Of a stretch of DNA of 64,000 bases, positions 1 through 11,500 are shown piece by piece. The stretch's first letter is position 1, and the number at the start of each line of letters is the position of its first letter. Where the stretch lies: positions 34,122,747 through 34,186,746 of the forward strand of contig JANAVB010029819.1 in NCBI GenBank assembly GCA_029216955.1, written 5' to 3'. The notes below the pieces were generated by a model. That model was not told where the DNA came from. It was given only the letters and a program-made list of their open reading frames with translations, and did not search any database. Source of the DNA: Iris pallida. Lineage: Eukaryota; Streptophyta; Magnoliopsida; Asparagales; Iridaceae. Both the position numbers and the translations under genes were made by a program.

Positions 1-313
1 ATCTCATTACCATTACCTTAAGGTAATGTGAATTTACCTTTTTGGACTTTCTAGTATCAAGATACCATGATACGGTATCGAAACACTAGAGGAAGGTTGT
101 AATACCATACTAGAGGGTAGGGGAATACTTAGAATAAAGGTGGAGAAGTCTAGAGTCGGAGTTAGAGGCTAAGGTAAGGGTTTACCTTGGAAAGAGTAAA
201 CGGGGTAAATTAAGATAATGTCTATTTCTCAACATATGAGTTAAATACTTTAAGATATAGTTATAGTTAGGATTTTATGGTTGGTAATGGCTAGGAATAG
301 TGACTTAGACTAG

Positions 314-538
314 TTTTGACCTCGGTTGACCACAGTTGACTATTTTAATCAAAAGTCAACCAAAAGTCAACCCGTAGCCTAGATTTGACTAGAACTTGAC
401 TAGAGTTGACCAAAAGTCAACATTGAGTCTAAATGTGACCAATTGACCTAGTTTGAATAGATGTTGACTTGGGTTGACCCAGAGTTGACCAGGTTTGACT
501 TAGAGTTGTCTTTGACCTAGATTTGACTTAGAATCATG
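314..538. promoter_or_regulatory. Cluster of TTGAC(C/T) W-box-like motifs in family-1 LTR
   Basis: I count 16 copies of TTGAC followed by C or T (either strand) in about 225 bp. The same cluster is present in both D LTRs (about 23140-23345 and 52430-52645). TTGACY is the known WRKY W-box. It lies about 2.4 kb downstream of the predicted LTR promoter, so an enhancer role is only a possibility. Confidence 0.6.
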
Positions 539-1637
539 TAGATTGCATCATAAACTTCATTTATCTTATTTTAAACACATCATAACATGTATTGCTCTAT
601 TTAGGACATTGTGACTCTGCTGCAGACATCTGATATTATATGACTCTTTTCAGAGTATCAGACGAGTATATTCTCTGACAGTTCTCTCATTTATTTGTCA
701 GTTACTGTACTTCAGTTCTAGTTAGTTTTATGTGATTCTCTGTTATAACACGTATGGATATTTCTGGATTCATGTATGTGACACACATACCATATTGTCT
801 GGCCACTATTACTGGAATCATTCTGGAATCATTGCTAGTATCATCGTATTTGGCTGGACTCTTCTCGATTCTCGTGTCTTGTACTGGATTTACTTGTATT
901 ACGGGGCGGAAAAATATTGAGTATGACATGTAGACATACCCCAAATCTGGAATCTTCCAACTGGAATCTACTAGAAGCATAGCCATCTCTCTTCTGATCA
1001 GTGAGAGATGTGCCTGATACCTACAACCGTTTACATGTCGATCTCAGTATTTTAAAACACACTGTTAGAATGTAGCTGGTCTCACCTGGTTTCTTGATCA
1101 CTGACTAGAATCATCTTGTACTGGATTTATTTTGTATTAGATTCGTCACATACTGGATTTACATAGGTTTTATACTTGTTACATTTACTGTCTGAACTTA
1201 TATCATGTTACTCTAGTTCAGCTAGTTTCTATTTATAGTATTCATTGCCATGAGTTGGACTCGTTCCAGTCCTGACAGGATATGTTGAAAATATTACAGA
1301 TGCATGTCCCGAGGACACTTGCCCTACTTATTATGGACCAGGAGATGGCTTAGCTTCCTTTGGCCCCGACACTCAGGAGTGATCGGGAGACTAGCTAGTT
1401 GACTTGGTTTAGTTTTCATGTTTTAGAACTTGATTTGTAAATAAGTTGAGATATGTTGTTTTGAGATTATATTATTTTAGTAGTTGGTTTTATTGTTGTT
1501 TTTTTATTCTTAGTTATAAACTTCGGTGTTATCATATCGTGCTTAGACTGTGATTGAGATTCTATTATACCTATAATTGTCCTCCATTCGGAGTTGAGAT
1601 TTTGACAAGTACATTATATAACTGTATGATTTGTTGG

Positions 1638-2912
1638 TGTTAGGGTTAGGGTTATATACTAAAAGCATCACTTTTGTAGTAACCTTATTTCCTTAAATTT
1701 TGAATGAGAATCATATGGGCAAATGTTTGCATATTGTATTTGTTGCAAGTGTTAATACAAATGTCTGATATTCTATATTGTAGATAATATGGTGTGTGGT
1801 GTCACACAGAAGATCATATTATCAGTTTCCTATGGAGTATATAAATAGTTCACAACCTAGATGGACTTGGACAATCTATTGGAAAGGTTATAGTGTAATC
1901 TGGTATTAGTCTATCTTGACTATAGGTTTACACTAGTACACTTTGTGTGTATTGAACAGGACCACTTGAGGTTGTTCTCTTTGTACTGACTACATAAGAG
2001 AACAAACACCTCTGTTATTATGGATGCTTGTACTCTTAATCCGGATATAATAACGAACATGTTTATGCAGTGTGCATTACTTTGACTTATAAAAGAGTGA
2101 GATTCATTATGGATTAACAACCTCTATGAATTGGGTAATAACATTGTATGTATGATGGGCTGTTGATTATAAATAGAATTTATGTCCCGATACATCGGGT
2201 TGATGATGTCCTCTTAAGGAGCTCATAAGGATTGTCATGTAAACCCTGCAGGTGGATTATATCCGACATGACAAATAAAGTTGAGCGGTACTACATAAGG
2301 ATAAAAGATGTCAAATCAATATAGTTGTCAGTAACTTAATTTGATCGACGGACATACGATATCTTAACATGGAGAGCCAAACGAGTATATAATAAAAGGA
2401 GCCCACAAACATAATTTGGGATTAGGGAGGTAGTGCAATAATAGCTCATTAGTGGACCGAGCTATTGTTAATGGGCCTGGATTGTGTGTTCGGGCTGAAC
2501 ACGGGATATCCAGATCCGTTAGGAGGCCTAATCCTAATTTCTTATCATGGTCCCTGCCGTAGCCTATATATATCCTCTATTCTCTGGCCGCCATATGACT
2601 GATCAGAAATCTAAAATTTTCTCTAAATTCGTGATTCACGTAAGGAGAGAAAAGAGTGCTGCTAAGGAGAAGAAAAGGTTGGGAGATCGTCGTCCACACG
2701 ACGTCCAACTCGAAGAAGGAATACGTGCAGAAGATCTTAGGGTCGTCCGCTCAAGATTGCCAGGAATTACTTGTCTCCTTTCTGCCGCAGGTATAATTCG
2801 TGAACCCTAGTTTCTGCCTATGAAGGGTTAGAACACGTATTAGATCTGTTTAACTTTCTATCGATCAATACGCACACCAAAGGAAGGGTCCTGGGAATCT
2901 CCAGTTCCAGCA
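1638..2912 (+). mobile_element. Solo LTR F1
   Basis: The unit begins TGTTAGGG and ends CCAGCA, and is flanked by GTTGG at 1633-1637 and 2913-2917. D LTRs show the uninterrupted site. A second copy (F2, 6520-7788) has the same ends within a few percent. No internal region or second LTR accompanies it, so it is a solo LTR left by LTR-LTR recombination. A TATA box (TATATATA, 2565-2572) suggests + orientation. Superfamily (copia or gypsy) cannot be fixed because no coding DNA is present. The start carries an extra TTAGGG relative to F2. Confidence 0.88.
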
Positions 2913-3016
2913 GTTGGTTAGATAGTGACCTAGAACAACGTTCTACCGCCGACACTGCGGCATAGGCTTGGCGCTGTTACGTACTCGTACGCTCACACTG
3001 GGTACGGGTCGTGACA

Positions 3017-3266
3017 TATTTTTAGTAGTGGCCTATGCAGGTCAAGTTTATGTAGCAGTATTCGAATTAGAGTATTACTATAGCCTACAATAGGATTGAG
3101 AGATAGGCTTTAACGGAGAGGTACTCAATCACAGTTAAGAAAAATTCTACTTCAATTCATGCCATCTACATATCTTACTGATTGTCTTCTTTGAAATAAA
3201 CTGTCCTTCTTTGATTTTATCAATTCCTGCTCAGTATTGACTTTCTTTTTTCGATCTGTCTTCAGG
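3017..3266 (+). other. Untranslated leader of element C with candidate PBS and splice acceptor
   Basis: The DNA just after the LTR (GTGGCCTATGCAGGTC, near 3028) recurs just after the LTR in D (reverse strand, below 51061) and in E (44337 onward), so it is the likely primer-binding region. I could not assign the tRNA. The leader ends in a pyrimidine-rich stretch and CAG directly before the gag ATG at 3267; D has the same arrangement (CTCCAG then G and ATG, reverse strand near 50797). This looks like a 3' splice site placed to deliver gag next to the cap. Confidence 0.5.
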
Positions 3267-4586
3267 ATGGTGGAGACACGATTACATTGCTCTGGTACAG
3301 CAGCCGTTGGAGAGGGGTCTGCCACCTCTCGTCTAATGCAGTAGCATGTTGGGACTGTAGCACCTTCTATTCCTGATCAGACAGGAACGACTGTAGCCTT
3401 TGGAGGTGTGCCTCCACCTGTTCAGAGGATGACCCTAGTCATTCCTGAGGTATTTCAGCAGCAGCACCCGCAGCCACCTGCAGGATTGGTTGATGATGGC
3501 CACCTGTTTTCCTTTGTGGAGAGGATTCTGGCATCTCACCACCAGCAGCAGCAGCGTCAGACTGCCGACTTCCATCAGGGGATCGACGAGGCCTACCAGC
3601 TGGTCCGTACGTCTGTGGAGATGGTGGCTACTCAAGGGCCGCAGCAGCAGCCTTACCGGTAGGAGAAGAACATCTAGGACTTCCAGAAGATGCATTCTAG
3701 AGATTTTCTGGGCACCGAGGGCATTTACTATGTGGATGATTGGATTGAGCATATCAAGAAGATTTTTTGGCTGGCGGAGATACCAGCCAGACTTTATATT
3801 GAGGCAGCAAGCAGTCAGATGCAGGACCTAGCTCGTACCTGGTATCAGACAGATCCCCGAGTAGGAGTAGAGGGTCAGACATGGGATCAGTTCAAGAAGC
3901 TGTTCAAGGAACAGTTCTTCCCAGATGTGGCACTAGGAGACCTCGAGGTACAGTTCGAGAGTCTGGTACAGAGGAACCAGACAGTTACATAGTACGCCGG
4001 AGAGTTCTGCCGGTTGGCCAGGTTTATAGATGATCTGACAGAGAAGACGAAGGCTAGGAAGTTCCGTCGAGGGTTGATCAGGGAGGTTCGGTGACTGACT
4101 AAGAGTGACCAAAATGCTACCTTCGCGGAGATCTTGGCAGGAGCTATGGCGGCAGAGGACGACCTGGGGCTGAAACTGAAGAGGTTCGGGACGCTCACGA
4201 TACCAGCAGCAGCGGAGGCTAGGCCAAGAGGCCTCACGTACAGATTCAGCAGACACGGGCACCAGTGATGGTTCAGCAGGTGCAACATCAGTATCGGGGT
4301 CAGGACCCGAAGACGATCATTTGTTCCTACTGCAGGAAGTTGGGACATAAGGGAGCAGTGTAGGAAGAGGCTGAAGGTTTGCTATTCCTGTGAGTCTGAA
4401 GCCCACCAGAAGATAGACTGTCCCTTTGCACCTCCTTTTGAGGGAGCTAGGCCACCTGTAGCTCAGCACCAGAGGGGTAGAGCTTTTTCGATGGCGGTCA
4501 AGGAGACCGACGCTGCAGGTGATGGGTTAGCAGGTTTGTCTTTCTCGTTCTTCCTCCCCACCTTTATGTGTGATTCTATTAGTACC
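3267..4586 (+). pseudogene. gag: Gag of element C, degenerate (Retrotrans_gag with CCHC zinc knuckle)
   Basis: ATG at 3267 begins a frame starting MVETR, the same start as the D gag. Recognisable parts are a Gln-rich N-terminal region (3440-3660), the Retrotrans_gag core (about 3690-4150, with the motif LARTWYQTDPRVG near 3830) and a zinc knuckle with CYSC near 4380. It is broken by several stops (for example TAG at 3342-3344, stops near 3661, 3990 and 4092) and at least one frameshift after 4180. Gag forms the retrotransposon particle and packages the RNA. The product ends without a protease domain; the homologous region in D leads straight to the polypurine tract. Element A is inserted at 4587 near the 3' end of the coding region. 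Confidence 0.82.
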
Positions 4587-5961
4587 TGTTTTCCATTGAT
4601 TATTGAAAGAACAGAACAATTTTATGGGAGGACTGAACTTTGATTCACAATACAAACTCGCTCATACAAAGAGAGCCTAGGAACAAAACCTAGGAAAAGT
4701 AATCTAAGTAAAATTGTTTAGTTTTTCTGGGGGGTGACGGTAGAGGCTCGGGAGAGTGCTATCAACTCTGCCTTACTCCTTGGACGATCGGACGTAGCTT
4801 CTGCTCTGGCGAGGAAATGCTCTCTGTGTATGCGGGGACTGCTAGTCTCTATACTTAGGATCTGTGTGTGTGTGTGTAACTCTGTGTGTTTGCAAGGGAA
4901 CAACACCTTACTATTTATATGAATTGTAATGAGCGGGTGTGCAGTAACTGCACCTTGAAAAGTGGGCTGTTGGGGATTAGTTAAGATTAACCTTGATCTT
5001 GTTTGTTCGAAATCAATTTGGGCTATTGAGTTGGTTGGAATAAATCTGCATTGTTACGATTTGTTTATTGCAATAAATCCAAGTGGATAAGTCTTAGTAA
5101 AACTTCTGCCACGTGTCCAAACTGCCATTTATGCTATGAGCCGCATGAATGGGGCGTCCTGGTAGAGCCGTATGAGTGTGGTCTGCTAATTGAGCCGCAT
5201 GAGTGTGGCCTTACAACCTATCCGCATGAGGATGGCCTCACAACTGAGCCGCATAAGGGTGGCCCCCACAGCCGAGCCGCATGAGGGTGGCCTCCAACTG
5301 AACCACATGAGGGTGGCCCCCAACTGAGCCGCATGAAGGTGGCCCCCACAACCTAGCCGCATAAGGGTGGCCCCCTATCTGAACCGTATAAGGGTGGCCC
5401 CCCTCAACTGAGCCGCATAAGGGTGGCCCCCCATCTGAACCGCATAAGAGTGGCCCCCGCAATTGAGCCGCGTGAAAGTCTTTGAAGCGATCCGCATAAG
5501 GAGCTTTGGAATTGGTGGATCGTGCCAGCTATAAAGATTTTTTTCGTCTCTTTAGGAGCACGTCATTATATCAGAGTCATTATTTTACCTTTATGTCAGA
5601 GCTGTCAATCCTTTGTGTCAGAGCTGCCGTCTTGCGTCAGAGTATTTAATGAGCCAGCGGCACAGAGTAGTTATGGCCAGCTGTAGAGGCCTATTTTTGA
5701 ACCGCATAGGGCCACATGGCTTTTTCTGAGCCGCATGGAGCTATCGGGGACTTTTGAGCCGTATGAAGCTCTAAGGGACTTTTGAGCCGCATGAAGCTCT
5801 AAAGGATTTTTGGGCCGCATGAAGCTCTAAGGGACTTTTGAGCCGCATGAAGCTCTAAAGGATTTTTGAGCCGCATGAACCTCTAAAAGATTCTTGAACC
5901 GCATGAGACTCCCTCTGTTTTGAGCCGCATGGACTTTCCTGTTCTTTTCCATGCTTCTACA
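4587..5961 (-). repeat. 3' LTR of element A
   Basis: It spans 1375 bp from TGTTTTCC to TTCTACA (+ strand reading) and is nearly the same as 57048-58391. On the - strand it starts TGTAGAAGC. A TATA box (reverse complement of TATTTATA, 4912-4919) places U3 at about 4900-5961 and R-U5 at 4587-4890. U3 is filled with the GCCGCAT array. Frames seen in the array, such as 5238-5462 with repeated CGS peptides, follow from the repeat and are not genes. Confidence 0.9.
5140..5930. promoter_or_regulatory. GCCGCAT motif array in U3 of element A LTR
   Basis: Thirteen exact GCCGCAT heptamers (first 5140-5146, last 5924-5930) and about ten single-mismatch forms are spaced mostly 26-30 bp apart. The consensus is GAGCCGCATRAG. 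Part of the array is a plain tandem repeat (about 5757-5930), but over most of it the spacers differ while the core persists. It lies upstream of the LTR TATA box. The homologous stretch in the other A LTR is about 57590-58370 and in B 31170-31735 and 43090-43660. Confidence 0.8.
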
Positions 5962-6019
5962 AGACTCCCTTCAAAGTTTTCAATTTGTAAAAATTGAAAT
6001 ACTTTGAATAAGAAGCATG
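5949..6019. other. Stem-loop enclosing the polypurine tract / LTR junction of element A
   Basis: The LTR tip CATGCTTCT (from 5950) pairs with AGAAGCATG (6011-6019). Between them lie the polypurine tract (- strand, AAGGGAGTCT) and an inner hairpin of about 16 bp (5971-6007, stem TCAAAGTTTTCAATTT, loop GTAA). B has the same structure at 31773-31843 with a 10-bp outer stem, so it is conserved. Confidence 0.65.
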
Positions 6020-6443
6020 CCGCATAGACTTCTCTGGCCGCATAGGATTTTCTGGCCGCATGGATTGCTCTGGCCGCATAGACTGCTCCGACCGTATAAA
6101 CTGCTCAGGCCGCATACTGTCCTTCATGCCACGTACGCATCTCATTATTTGCTCTTGATTTGCTTTGATTGAAAGCCGTCTTTTGGGTAGGATCCCAAGA
6201 GTCGGTATTAAATATTTGGATTTGTCTTGATGATTCTGAGTATTCTTTTTTGCATGAGGGGGGATAAAATCCCAAGAGTCGGTTTTATCTTCAAGGCAGC
6301 ACATAATCCGAAGCACCGGTCGGTCTACGAGCCCAATGTCCGCCTATAAATATGAGTAATTTTTAGGGAGAGACTCTTTACTTTCTTCTCTTGCTCAAGC
6401 CTTCTTGCCCTAGTTGCCATCTCTTCTTCTCCTTTGATCACCA
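6019..6443 (+). promoter_or_regulatory. Promoter of the antisense PMD gene of element A
   Basis: Five exact GCCGCAT copies (6019, 6037, 6055, 6073, 6109) stand upstream of a TATA box (TATAAATA, 6345-6352), about 92 bp before the predicted start codon at 6444. B has the same order: motifs at 31840-31920, TATA at about 32069, ATG at 32155. The leader is CT-rich. Confidence 0.7.
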
Positions 6444-6519
6444 ATGGCTCCCAAGACTTCCTCCAACGCTGCGGCAAAGGGTAAAGGAGCGGCTTCCTCG
6501 TCTAATGTGGCACCCATAG

Positions 6520-7788
6520 TGTTAGGGTTATATACTAAAAGCATCACTTTTGTAGTAACCTTATTTCCTTAAATTTTGAATGAGAATCATATGGGCAAAT
6601 ATTTGCATATTGTATTTGTTGCAAATATTAATGCAAATGTCTGATATTCTATATTGTAGATAATATGGTGTGTGGTGTCACACAGAAGATCATATTATCA
6701 GTTTCCTATGGAGTATATAAATAGTTCACAACCTAGATGGACTTGGACAATCTATTGGTAAGGTTGTAGTGTAATCTGGTATTAGTCTATCTTTACTATA
6801 GGTTTACACTAGTACACTTTGTGTGTATTGAACAGGACCACTTGAGGTTGTCCTCTTTGTACTGACTACATAAGAGAACAAATACCTCAGTTATTATGGA
6901 CGCTTGTACTCTTAATCCGGATATAATAACGGACATATATATGCAGTTTGTATTACTTTGACTCATAAAAGAGTGAGATTCATTATGGATCAACAACCTC
7001 TATGAATTGGGTAATAACATTGTATGTATGATGGGCTATTGATTATAAATGGAATCCATGTCCCGATACATCGGGTTGATGATGTCCTCTTAAGGAGCTC
7101 ATAAGGATTGTCATGTAAACCCTGCAGGTGGATTATATCTGATATGATAAATAAAGTTGAGCGGTACTACTTAAGGATAAAAGATGTCGAATCAATATAG
7201 TTGTCAGTAACTTAATTGATCGACGGACATACGACATCTTAACATGGGGAGCCAAACGAGCATATAATAAAAGGAGCCCACAAACATAATTTGGGATTAT
7301 GGAGGTAGTGCAACAATAGCTCATTAGTGGACCGAGCTATTGTTAATGGGCCTGGATTGTGTGTTCGGGCTGAACACGGGATATCCAGATCCGTTAGGAT
7401 GCCTAATCCTAATTTCTCCTCATGGTCCCTGCCGTAGCCTATATATATCCTCTATTCTCTGGCCGCCAGATTACTGATCAGAAATCTGAAATTTTCTCTA
7501 AATTCGTGATTCACGTAAGGAGAGAAAGAGAGTGCTGCCAAGGAGAATAAAAGGTTGGGAGATCGTCGCCCACATGACGTCTAATACGAGGAAGGAATAC
7601 GTGCAGAAGATCTTGGGGTCGTCCGCTCGACATTGCCAGGAATTACTTATCTCCTTTCCGCCGCAGGTATAATTCGTGAACCCTAGTTTCTACCTATGAA
7701 GGGTTAGAACACGTATTAGATCTGTTTAACTTTCTATCGATTAATACGCACACCAAAAAAAGTGTCCTGGGAATCCCCAGTTCCATCA
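6520..7788 (+). mobile_element. Solo LTR F2 inside exon 1 of the PMD gene
   Basis: It shares ends and sequence with F1 (1638-2912) in the same orientation. The flanks are CATAG (6515-6519) and CACAG (7789-7793), a 5-bp TSD with one mismatch. A TATA box (TATATATATCC, 7440-7450) points + and so could initiate transcription into the rest of the PMD gene. Small frames inside (6796-6996, 7133-7324) have counterparts in F1 but no recognisable content. Confidence 0.85.
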
Positions 7789-7941
7789 CACAGTTCATCC
7801 CGACGTTCACCCCGCCATTGGTGGTAAGAATGTTGGAAGAAATTGTATGAACTCAAAATCCTAACCATCATGGCTACGCCGTATATTTTATGCACGGGCC
7901 TTCTTCGTCTTCATTGAACTGTTAAAGTTCATTGTGATGAA

Positions 7942-8545
7942 TCCGCATACTGTGCTATATGTACCGCATGTACATTTCATGTCCGAGCCGTATGGGGGTA
8001 TGCCTCATGTTCGAGCCGCATGAGAGTCGTCTTGTGGCCGCATAAGCACGTTGCAAACTAGGCCGCGTAAAGACCCATCGAACAGTGCCGCATAAGCTTC
8101 CTTTGAACTGAGTTGCATGAAGTCCCATCAAACAGGGCCGCATAAGATCTCTTGAACTGTGCCGCATGAAGTTCCCACGAACAGGACCGCATAAGCTCCC
8201 TCGAACTGTGCCGTATGAGACCCCACCATCTTAGAGCTGCATAAGCTCTTTTGAACTGGACCGCATGAGGCCCCATCAAACTAGAGCCGCATAAGCTCTT
8301 CTAAATTGTGCCGCATAAGCACCCGCGTAACAGAGACGCATAAGCTCACTTTAACTGGGCCGCATAAGCACCACCAAAAATAGAGCCGCATAAGCTCCTT
8401 TAAATTGTGTCGCATAAGCACCCGCGTAACAGACCCGCAAAAGCTCACTTTAACTGGGTCGCATAAGCACCACCAAAAATGGAGCCGCATAAGCTCCTTT
8501 AAATTGTGTCGCATAAGGACCCGCCTAATTAGAGCCGCATAAGCT
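7942..8545. promoter_or_regulatory. GCCGCAT motif array in intron 1 of the PMD gene
   Basis: Eleven exact GCCGCAT copies (first at 8015, last at 8534) and more than ten one-mismatch forms occur at 20-35 bp spacing, mostly as GCCGCATAAGC. It lies almost wholly in the intron. Intron 1 of the homologous gene in B holds three exact copies (32396, 32423, 32449). The frames 7955-8514 on the - strand are repeat artefacts. Confidence 0.78.
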
Positions 8546-11500
8546 CGAAAAACACTAAGCAGTTTTCCCTTGCCATCTTCTAACTTGTTTCTTTTGTCAT
8601 TTTTCAGTGAATCTGCCAGTCAATCCTGCGGGTGAACCTTCGGTAGATCGAGCCCAATCTGCTGTGGGTGTTAGGTTTGACCACATAGTTGAGTATGTGG
8701 TAAACCAGCTTCCTAAAGACGAACCTGTGGAGAGGATGAGAGACATTAAAAACCAGTCCTTCTTCTTTATCTCGGGGATGACGAACTCAGGGCTATTGGG
8801 GGGCAAACACCTGAAACCTGCATTCCTCTTCGGGGACACCCTGACTGTGAAGAACTCCCAAGTTCTGGACATATCTGAGAGTTGGAGTTTTACTTCTGAG
8901 GGGATGATGATCCACATCCCTCAGATGGAACGTCACTTTCCACTGTCGTGGTTCAACATGTTGCCAATGGACAGGAAGATGGAGGATTCCTTGACTCCGA
9001 CCCAGTCTAGGATGTTTGTGGACAACATTCACTATAATAACAACTTGGGGTCAGTGTATGCGGGCAAGGTACCGGTCAGCCGCTACGTGATGGGGTTGGC
9101 CCCGGGTAATTTCTTGAATGTACAGGGTCCCAATTTCAAGTTCTCTCAAGCTGACACTTTTCTGAACCAGCTTGCTCGGAAGGGATCCTATCCCGTTGGC
9201 CGGCTGTCACTACTGAATTGGATACACCCTCTCCCTTCGTGGACAAACCTGTCTACGTGGATCGTACGGAAATACGAGACTCTCCTGCACGAGATCGGAC
9301 TCTACCATGCTATTCGGGGTACCTCTTATGGCTTGCCCATAAACAAAAAATTGTTCATGGCTCTGCTTGAAATATACAACTACCGTACAAGGAATTTCTT
9401 TACACCCGTAGGAGAGATGGGGCTTGCTCTCCACGAGATGCATGACATGTCCAAGCTGCCTTGGGGAAATGAGGTCTTCGAAGTGTATACCCCGACGAAC
9501 GAAGAGTTCGAGGAGTTGGAGGGGAGGTTCCCAGGCTTTGTTGTCGTTTATCAGGAATTGCTGTGTCATCACAGCACATGCCAACAGATGTCGAAAAAGA
9601 AGAATGACAGCTCGGAAGGGAACCTTCCGCATACAAAGGCCTGGCTCACTTACCTTTTTAAGCTCGGCACCTCAGGCCGGGTGTCTCCCCGAAGTCTTCG
9701 AACTCGGGAGGAGGTTTAGGATCAGGTGTCGACCGCTAAGAGGGTAAGAACCGCTGGCGACAGATTCGGGAGTCAATCTGACTCTTTTGCTTATTTTTAT
9801 CAAGACACTCAGCCGTTGTCCGAGAAGGCTCTTCTGGCAGGTTTTTTGATGGTATGGCTACGGAACTACGTGGTCTCAGGAGGGGCTGGTTCTATTGAGT
9901 GGATCAGCCGTAACTTTATCCTCCCTACTGTGAAGCTGGTCTTTGGGGTCAGACTAGCTCTTCTTCCGGCCATGGTGTGCAACATACATCATGGCCTTCG
10001 TGCTTTCTTGTCCAAGGTCATCGCCCGTGACACGACGAAGGACTTTGAACGCATTGAGCTACCCTATCATTATCTGATAGGGTGGCTGTTGATGCACTGC
10101 CGATCTTTGATGAGGCCTGGCCCCGAAGATGGCGTAACTGCTGATGATGCTTTCATCTTCCAGTATCGCCGCATGTCTTGGGATTGCGAGACTATGCGTG
10201 CCTATCGGATGGCACTGGCGAGAGTTGACAGATACATTTTTTCGTGTATGTTCCTCAATTTACTGCTGAGGAAGTGAGAGCCGTACATCTTGATGGTATT
10301 GGGCCTCCCTACTTCTTATCTGAAAAGATGCTCCTTTGGCTGCATAACATTCGTCCTTCCCACCTGGTATACCGCAACCGCAATACTGTCTACTTAGAGC
10401 CTTACTTGTCCAGTAAGTTCTCCCGACAGTTTGGGTATTATCAGCTATACTTGGACAGTCCCAGCTCTTGTCTGGGCTTTTAAGGTAGCGTCCTTGCGGC
10501 ATCAGGGCCTAGCACTATTATAACACGGTTCACACCCGTACCAGCTTCTCAGTTCCTGATGCTGGGGAGTCAGGGGAGATCTTGTATTTGGCGGCTCTAT
10601 ATCATGTCATGGCGAACAAGCCTTCTATTGATTTTGACCTGGGTACCAGCTTCATTGTTGGTACTGGCTTAGAGGAGAAGCCCAAAGGGTCCAAGGCGAG
10701 GAAGAAGAGGGAGACGGTTGATGTGTCGGACTCGGAGTCTACCGACGCGGACGAAGAGGATGACGAGCATGATCCTGATAACTCTCTTCCTCCCGTAGAA
10801 GATATGGCGGCGGATCAGCCGCCTATCGTGCCTGGTTCTTCACGCAAGCGAAGCAGGCGTGAGCCCGCCATTAGCGACATAACTTACTCCGTGAAAAGGG
10901 CTGCGTTTAAGCCTCGCGGGCTGCTCATTAAGGAGAGAGGCAAGGATGTTGACGCCGTTTCAGAGGTGAATTGAATTTCAACCATCTTCTTCTTTAGCTC
11001 TTCTTTATCCTGAACTATGACCTAATTATTTTTTTTTCTCTGTAGGCGTCAGAAGAAGGGGACTTTCTAGAGCCGACTGCTGCCCCCGTGGTCAACCCGG
11101 CTCTAACTACTCTAATTAGAGATATGAGTGCCGAGATTCTTGCCGCCGAAATTCTCCCAACGATGGGTGAGGTTCCTCCAGTTGTTGACGTCCCAACCCA
11201 GGGCGACGTGGGCTCTGCTGAACCCGTCCCCGAGACCGCTGAACTTCAGCCGGGTGACGCTGACCTAGTTGTATCTTCTTCCGAGGCGGCTGGGGCAGAT
11301 GAACCAGCTGCCTTTGGGTCGGATGTTGTTGGTGAAAAGAATACGGTGGCTGAGAGCGAACCTCAGCCCCAGTAACTCTCCCCTGGTAAGCTAAGTCAAA
11401 TTTTGACCAGTGAGGATGTTCATTTGCTCTATCATCAAATCTTTTGGGTTAAGCTGATTGATAGTTGCTCCGGACATACAGCTCCTTATCCTTTACTGCC

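Larger units (their letters stand above)
1..3016 (+). repeat. 5' LTR of element C (3' part, split by solo LTR F1)
   Basis: Positions 1-1637 and 2918-3016 match the element D LTRs (reverse strand, 21769 and 51061 onward) through to the terminal GGTCGTGACA. Positions 1-76 match 61163-61237 in the 3' LTR of C, so the window opens about 2.6 kb into this LTR and the whole LTR is estimated at about 4.3 kb. F1 splits it at GTTGG. No coding frame is credible; the short frames at 702-986 and 732-920 have no recognisable content. Confidence 0.88.

Noticed and set aside
1636..1655. Telomere-like TTAGGG units at the start of F1
   Set aside because: Only two to three units, explained by the LTR terminus TGTTAGGG plus one extra hexamer; F2 has one fewer.
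2547..2810. 87-residue ORF in F1
   Set aside because: It lies in the R-U5 part of an LTR, is disrupted in F2, and has no recognisable domain.
5238..5462. Glycine/cysteine repeat peptide on the - strand
   Set aside because: It results from the 27-29 bp GCCGCAT tandem array in the LTR and shifts frame in the other copies.
5140..8545. CRISPR-like regularly spaced repeats
   Set aside because: The core is only 7-10 bp, spacing is irregular, spacers are related to one another, and the context is a plant LTR retrotransposon.
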